Origin: Streptomyces erythrochromogenes
Lineage (GTDB): Bacteria; Actinomycetota; Actinomycetes; Streptomycetales; Streptomycetaceae
Length of the DNA stretch: 64,000 nucleotides
Reading direction: 5' to 3'
NCBI RefSeq assembly: GCF_036170895.1
Contig: NZ_CP108037.1
Span: 36,145 to 100,144, forward strand
The notes beneath the pieces were generated by a model. The model saw only the letters and a list, made by a program, of their open reading frames with translations. It was not told the DNA's origin and did not search any database. Of this stretch, positions 59,989 through 64,000 are shown one piece after another. The number at the start of each line of letters is the position of its first letter. Position 1 is the first letter of the stretch. A program made the position numbers and the translations under genes.

Positions 59989-60198
59989 CTACCTGCCCAC
60001 CAGGCGGGCGGGGTCGAACGCGATCGGGAACGGCTCGTCGATGCGGGCGACGGCGCCCGCCAGGAGCGGCGGCTGATCGGCGTACGAACCGTTACGCAGG
60101 CGGCCGATCAGGAGCCGCGGCGCGGGCTCCAGCTCGATGCGCGAGCAGTAGTCGATGCCGACCGCCGCGTACAGCACGGCCTTGAACTTGCGGTCAGC
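59989..60198 (-). pseudogene. C-terminal fragment of a Uma2-family nuclease gene
   Basis: Reads ADRKFKAVLYAAVGIDYCSR, IELEPAPRLLIGRLRNGSYA, then AVARIDEPFPIAFDPARL before a TAG. It matches the last 70 or so residues of the complete gene at 62668-63231. The N-terminal nuclease part is missing, replaced by sequence with parS-like boxes, so the product is dead. Confidence 0.8.
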
Positions 60199-60252
60199 CA
60201 GCAGGGGCGGCAGAAAGGCGGGTGGGGAAGTGCGCAAGCTGGCGAGAGACCG

Positions 60253-60292
60253 CAGGGTCTTGGTGTCTTCAATTGGAGACACCAAGAGATGC
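60253..60292. promoter_or_regulatory. parS-like box 1 of system 2
   Basis: A CAGGGT leader, then TTGGTGTCTTCAA meeting TTGGAGACACCAA (24 of 26 positions symmetric), then GAGATGC. Same composite motif at 60388 and 61084. Confidence 0.6.
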
Positions 60293-60387
60293 ACCTGGGG
60301 CGTCGGCGCCCCGTCAGCCCACACGGGTCGAGATGCCGTGCCGGGTGCCAGAATCTGACCCCTCGCGGGCGCTGTTCGCCTCACCCG

Positions 60388-60426
60388 CAGGGTGTAAGTG
60401 TCTTCATTGGGAGACACCCAGATGCG
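60388..60426. promoter_or_regulatory. parS-like box 2 of system 2
   Basis: CAGGGT, then GTGTCTTCATTGGGAGACAC, then GATGCG; just downstream of the parB stop. Confidence 0.6.
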
Positions 60427-60435
60427 GGAGGATGG

Positions 60436-61539
60436 TCAGGTGTCGGCCAGCGCGTCCGCGTTGTCATCGACGATCTCGGCATCAGTGACATGGTCGGCCG
60501 ACTTCTCGGTCCTGGGCGTCGGCACGCCCGAAGCGGTCTTGCTGATTGCCTTGCGGCCGTCGTGGATCCGGCGCTCGATCTTTCGGAGTTCAGCTTCGGC
60601 TGCGTCGAGTAGCTGGTGCGCCCTCTCAGGGTCCTCCTTGGCCAGCGACTCCACAGTGCGCGGCGCGACGGCCTTATAGGCGGCTCCGAGGAAGGTGGCG
60701 GCGTTGGCGAGAGCCTTGCCGGGGGCCACCTTCTCGGGGGCTTTGGTGTAGCCGAGCTCGATGGAGGCGGCTTCAATCGCTACAGCGGTAATGGTGCCGC
60801 CTGCGGCCTGGCCACGCCGGGATAGCTCTGCAGCAATGTCTGCTTCTGTGACCGGCTCCAGCACGGCAGTGACTCCCCCGCCGTTCTCCTGGGCTTCCTT
60901 CACAGCGGCTGCGTGCGCGTCGGCCTTTGCCTTCTCCGCGGCCTTCCGCGCCTTGTCTCTGGCGTCGCTCTTTGCGGACTCCCGGACCATCTCCGCCGCG
61001 CGGTCGAGGACGAGTCGGACTCCGGTCTCCTGTTCCTGTTTGTAGGCGTCTACCAGCCTGATGGCCTGGCTGACTGCCGGTCGCAGGGTGGGAATGTCTT
61101 CAATTGAAGACATCAGGATGCGCAGGACGGGTGCGGCCTCCATAAGGGCGTACGCGCGAGGGCGCGAGATGCCGCGGCTATCGGCGTACTCCTCGAAGGT
61201 CTGGTACTGCTCCGCGTAAATCTCGGTCCTGTTGACCTCGGCGAGGATCAGCCCGAGGACCATGTCGTACCGGACCTTGAACCGAACGGCGCGGGCCCCC
61301 TCCTTCTCGAGGAGTTGGTCGAACTGCCGGATCCGCTCGGCGGGAGTTCCCTGGATTTCGGCGGGGTCGAAGGCGGCCATCTCCGTGTTGGAGACGTCGG
61401 GGAGGTTCGCCACGGTGGCAGGGCCGTGCTGACGTTCGGCGGGGACCGCTGGGTCGATGTGTGCGTCGGCGGCCTTGGCGAGCTTCTTCCGCTCTTCCTC
61501 GACGCGGGCGTCTCCGGCCTTCACGAGCTTGTTGGTCAC
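60436..61539 (-). CDS. parB: ParB-like partition protein, system 2
   Basis: GTG at 61539 overlaps the parA stop by four bases (GTGA); 367 residues. DNA-binding region FEEYADSRGISRPRAYALME matches the system 1 pattern. A long Ala/Lys/Glu-rich coiled coil (about 185-225) and a charged tail make it longer than the system 1 protein. Carries a palindrome within its gene (61084-61122) that encodes SSIEDIPTLR, while two similar boxes follow the gene. Confidence 0.8.
   Translation of the reverse strand: MTNKLVKAGDARVEEERKKLAKAADAHIDPAVPAERQHGPATVANLPDVSNTEMAAFDPAEIQGTPAERIRQFDQLLEKEGARAVRFKVRYDMVLGLILAEVNRTEIYAEQYQTFEEYADSRGISRPRAYALMEAAPVLRILMSSIEDIPTLRPAVSQAIRLVDAYKQEQETGVRLVLDRAAEMVRESAKSDARDKARKAAEKAKADAHAAAVKEAQENGGGVTAVLEPVTEADIAAELSRRGQAAGGTITAVAIEAASIELGYTKAPEKVAPGKALANAATFLGAAYKAVAPRTVESLAKEDPERAHQLLDAAEAELRKIERRIHDGRKAISKTASGVPTPRTEKSADHVTDAEIVDDNADALADT
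61084..61122. promoter_or_regulatory. parS-like box 3 of system 2, inside parB
   Basis: CAGGGT, then ATGTCTTCAA and its perfect complement TTGAAGACAT, then GATGCG. Spans codons of parB. Confidence 0.6.
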
Positions 61540-62336
61540 TTGGTGGCTCCTGCGGCGGTGAGGATGCTGTCGTACGCGGCGCTGAGGGCGGCGGCTTCTC
61601 GGCCGGTCTGGCTAGTGACGGGGACGCAGGCGTAGCGGGTCTGTTCGCGGAGGGTGTGGCGGGGGATGGCGAGGTCGTCGCGGTAGAGGTCGCCGTAGGT
61701 GGCGGCGAGGTGCTTCCCTATGGCGTCCGCGAGTGTGGTCTTTCCGCCGGGGACGATGGAGGGGACGATCGCGACGACCTGGAGGTCGTGGCCGTAGCTG
61801 TCGCGAATGATCTCGATCGTCTCCATGGCCTCCTTCGCGCCGATTCGGCCGTCCTCGTTGAGGGTGGCGGGGATGACGACGTGGGTGGCGGCGAGGAGGG
61901 CGGCAGTGACGAGTTTGCCGCCGGCGCGTGGCGGCAGGTCGAAGATGAGGTCGTCGTCTTGGCCCAGGACGCCGTCGAGGGCGTGGCGGAGCCGGAATTC
62001 GAAGCCGGTGGACTGGTCGGTCTCTCGGTTGGCGAGGGCGCGTTCGGCTGCGATGACACGGACGCCGGACCAGTCCTCGGAGGCGTCGGTGAGGGCCTCG
62101 GCTGCGAGCCCGCGCTCGCCCTTGGGATCCATCGCGAGAAGGTCGTTCATGGTGAACGCGGGAGCGTTGATGCCGAGTTCCGACGTGAGGGTGCCCCGGG
62201 GGTCGAGGTCGGCGGCGTACACGGTGCCGGCGGTGCCGTCGAGGCGGCGCCTTCTCGCGGCTGCGACCATGCCAGCGGCTGTCGCCGACTTTCCGACCCC
62301 TCCCTTCTCGCTGTAGGAGGCGATCCGCTTGCCCAT
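61536..62336 (-). CDS. parA: ParA-family partition ATPase, system 2
   Basis: 266 residues, ATG at 62336. Walker A KGGVGKS (11-17), Walker A' in LIFDLPPRAGGKL, and ADLDPRGTL. The partition ATPase would separate plasmid copies with the parB product and parS-like boxes. It is coupled to parB by a four-base overlap. Its core differs from the system 1 protein, suggesting an independent origin. Confidence 0.92.
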   Translation of the reverse strand: MGKRIASYSEKGGVGKSATAAGMVAAARRRRLDGTAGTVYAADLDPRGTLTSELGINAPAFTMNDLLAMDPKGERGLAAEALTDASEDWSGVRVIAAERALANRETDQSTGFEFRLRHALDGVLGQDDDLIFDLPPRAGGKLVTAALLAATHVVIPATLNEDGRIGAKEAMETIEIIRDSYGHDLQVVAIVPSIVPGGKTTLADAIGKHLAATYGDLYRDDLAIPRHTLREQTRYACVPVTSQTGREAAALSAAYDSILTAAGATK

Positions 62337-62610
62337 GACTGTCCTTCCGCCTAAGGGGTTTCCGGACGGAAGACTATCGAGAACGGGGTGTTCCGCTCAC
62401 TGCCGGGAAGCGCGTTCCATCACCGTTTTCAACTCCCCTGCAGGGTAAAGAAGAAGGCCGGCCAGTTGGTTTCGGGCTTCTGGAAGGTTGCACGGTAGGG
62501 AAGTCCTCTGGCTCGGCAAGGGCGCAGAGGTGACCTGAGTCCTCCCCTGCCCTGTCCCCGGTCCAGCTCCCCCGCGGAGTGAGGCGGGAACGGGCCCGCT
62601 GCCCGAAACG

Positions 62611-62652
62611 CAGAGGCCCCTGTCCACCGGATCCGGTGGACAGGGGCCTCTG
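62611..62652 (-). terminator. Perfect 42-base palindrome, terminator of the Uma2 gene
   Basis: CAGAGGCCCCTGTCCACCGGA followed by its exact complement. Located 16 bases after the Uma2 stop. Confidence 0.85.
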
Positions 62653-62667
62653 TCGTGCGGTGCGGTC

Positions 62668-63231
62668 CTAGCGGCGGACCAGGGCGGCGGGGTCGAACGC
62701 GATCGGGAAGGGCTCGTCAACGTGGGCGACGGCGCCGGCCAGGAGTGGTGGCTGGTCGGCGTACGTGCCGTTCTGGAGGCGGCCGATCAGAAGTCGGGGG
62801 GCGGGCTCCAGCTCGATGCGCCAGTAGTGCTCGATGCCGGCCGCGGCGTACAGCGACGGCTTGAGCTTGCGGTCGGTGACCCGGGTCGACGGCGAGGCGA
62901 TCTCCACCACGGCGAGTACGTCGTGGGCGGAGACGGCGACGCCCGATTCTTCGGCGGCGGCCGCGTCGACGATGGCCAGGTCCGGGATCAGCAGTCCGTC
63001 GGGGACGATGACATTGATGCCTTCGAAAATCTCGACGTCGGCGTCGGCGGCCTCGGCGGCCTGCTCCAGCAGGTTGTGCAGCCGGTGTGACGCGCGCTGG
63101 TGCGCCAGACCGGGCGCGGGGCTCATCATCAGTTGTCCCCCGACGAGCTCGACGCGCTGTGCGTTGTCCTCGGGAAGGGCAAGGACGTCGTCCAGCGTCC
63201 ACGGGCCGGCGTGGTTGTAAGCGACACTCAC
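62668..63231 (-). CDS. Uma2-family restriction-endonuclease-like protein
   Basis: GTG at 63231 with GAGAGGA upstream; 187 residues. Motifs: VELVGGQLMMSPAPGLAHQR, INVIVPDGLLIPDLAIVDAA, LAVVEIASPSTRVTDRKLKP and YAAAGIEHYWRIELEP, where the P-D, E-x-A-S-P-S-T and K residues make the Uma2 nuclease core. Very common in Streptomyces; biological role not known. A truncated copy lies at 59989-60198. Confidence 0.9.
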   Translation of the reverse strand: MSVAYNHAGPWTLDDVLALPEDNAQRVELVGGQLMMSPAPGLAHQRASHRLHNLLEQAAEAADADVEIFEGINVIVPDGLLIPDLAIVDAAAAEESGVAVSAHDVLAVVEIASPSTRVTDRKLKPSLYAAAGIEHYWRIELEPAPRLLIGRLQNGTYADQPPLLAGAVAHVDEPFPIAFDPAALVRR

Positions 63232-63733
63232 GATTCCTCTCACCTTCTTCCGGACGGTCTCCAGTGTGACGTGCTGCGGTGGTCGCTGTCTTCCCTGGGG
63301 TCTCCGGAGGAGGCGGCTGCTGTCGGCAGCGGGGCGGTCACGCGTCGTCGCCCGGTGTCGCAGGTGCTGGTCAGGTGGTCATCCCGGGGGCCAGGTCGTC
63401 TCCAGCACCTGGTCCGTGTGGGCGCCGGCTCTGTGTCCGCGGTGACGATGACGCTGCCCTGCCCGGCGTCTGGGCGGCTCTGGTGTGCATGACATCGCAG
63501 TGTTGGGCGCCGCTGCGGCGAGGGTGGTGCTGTCCTTCAGCGGTCTAGACCTTCGATGATCGGGAGCATAAACGGAAGCTTCGCTCTCGGCTCCGCGGCG
63601 GAGTTCCGCGGGTCCCATGACAGAGGGTGGCCGACTTCATGATCGTCTACTCGTTGTTCGGTAAAACAGGGGGCAGCCTGCGGGAAGGTGGGTCGGCCGC
63701 CACTCCGTGATCCGCGGCAGAGAGGATGGACCC
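63232..63733. other. Intergenic region, no gene recognised
   Basis: About 500 bases between divergent genes. Frames are Arg/Gly-rich. No conserved repeat or known motif was identified apart from the ribosome-binding site of the next gene. Confidence 0.35.
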
Positions 63734-64000
63734 ATGACGCGTCCGATGCTGACCCAGCGGGAGGCGGCGGCCGCGTGCGGCGTCAGCCGTTCCACCATCC
63801 GCCGCCGGCGTGAGGCCGGCGAGCTGCCCGGCTCCGTCGAGGACCCCGTACGGGGATGGATGATCCCGGTGGATGCGCTGCTGGCGGCGGGGTTCCGGCT
63901 GAACGCCCCCGCTCCGCCGGACTCCGACACCAGCCCGGCGCCCGAGGCTGGGTCTGGCGTGGTGCCGGGCGGGGGCCAGGACGCGGCGGCGCTGCGGGCG
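63734..64000 (+). CDS. Partial gene, MerR/excisionase-like helix-turn-helix DNA-binding protein
   Basis: ATG at 63734 with AGAGGATG upstream. The first residues LTQREAAAACGVSRSTIRRR and REAGELPGSVEDPVRGWMIP are the winged helix-turn-helix of the excisionase/MerR type found in many Streptomyces plasmid proteins. The tail is Pro/Ala-rich and runs past the window end, so length and domain content are unknown. Confidence 0.75.
   Translation, partial: MTRPMLTQREAAAACGVSRSTIRRRREAGELPGSVEDPVRGWMIPVDALLAAGFRLNAPAPPDSDTSPAPEAGSGVVPGGGQDAAALRA

Overview
High GC content, GTG starts, dense operons and the gene families present all point to an actinomycete accessory replicon. The best match is a large conjugative plasmid, or an integrated relative of one, from Streptomyces or a close genus. 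No housekeeping genes, rRNA or tRNA were recognised. The window begins inside a minus-strand gene and ends inside a plus-strand gene.

Layout. 0-4 kb: small hypothetical and membrane genes, plus the 3' part of a broken secreted HNH nuclease gene. 4.0-12.25 kb: an inserted element with a KimA-like permease, a KdpE-like response regulator, its own intact copy of the HNH gene, and a translationally coupled trio (tyrosine recombinase, small regulator, Cys-rich recombinase-like protein). Joining the sequence on either side of this element restores the broken HNH gene exactly. 12.9-20.2 kb: a lamin-tail secreted protein, a serine recombinase with repeat boxes, hypotheticals and a CoiA-like protein. 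20.2-23.9 kb: a compact peptide-kinase-JmjC locus with a divergent HTH-TPR regulator, which looks like an unassigned RiPP-type pathway. 24.0-31.6 kb: a paralogue of the gene at 837, Ku, a DUF6233 protein and several hypotheticals. 31.7-44.6 kb: a type IV secretion-like conjugation cluster (coupling ATPase, VirB4-like ATPase, SCO6880-type protein, VirB6-like channel, accessory membrane proteins, transglycosylase/NlpC-P60 wall hydrolase). 44.7-64 kb: two partition systems, two mirror-image small-membrane-protein/MGRPEKP-regulator modules with repeat-bearing upstream regions, a MobF relaxase-helicase, a large 12-residue-repeat membrane protein, and an intact and a truncated Uma2 gene.

How the parts work together. 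The relaxase at 50833-54741 would nick and unwind the plasmid. The coupling and VirB4-like ATPases and membrane proteins would export it, and the wall hydrolase would open the envelope. Two ParAB pairs, each carrying a palindrome inside its parB gene, would secure inheritance. Two ParAB systems and two homologous flanking modules in opposite orientation suggest fusion of two replicons or an old inverted duplication. Statements about activity are inferences from family resemblance; no database search was possible.
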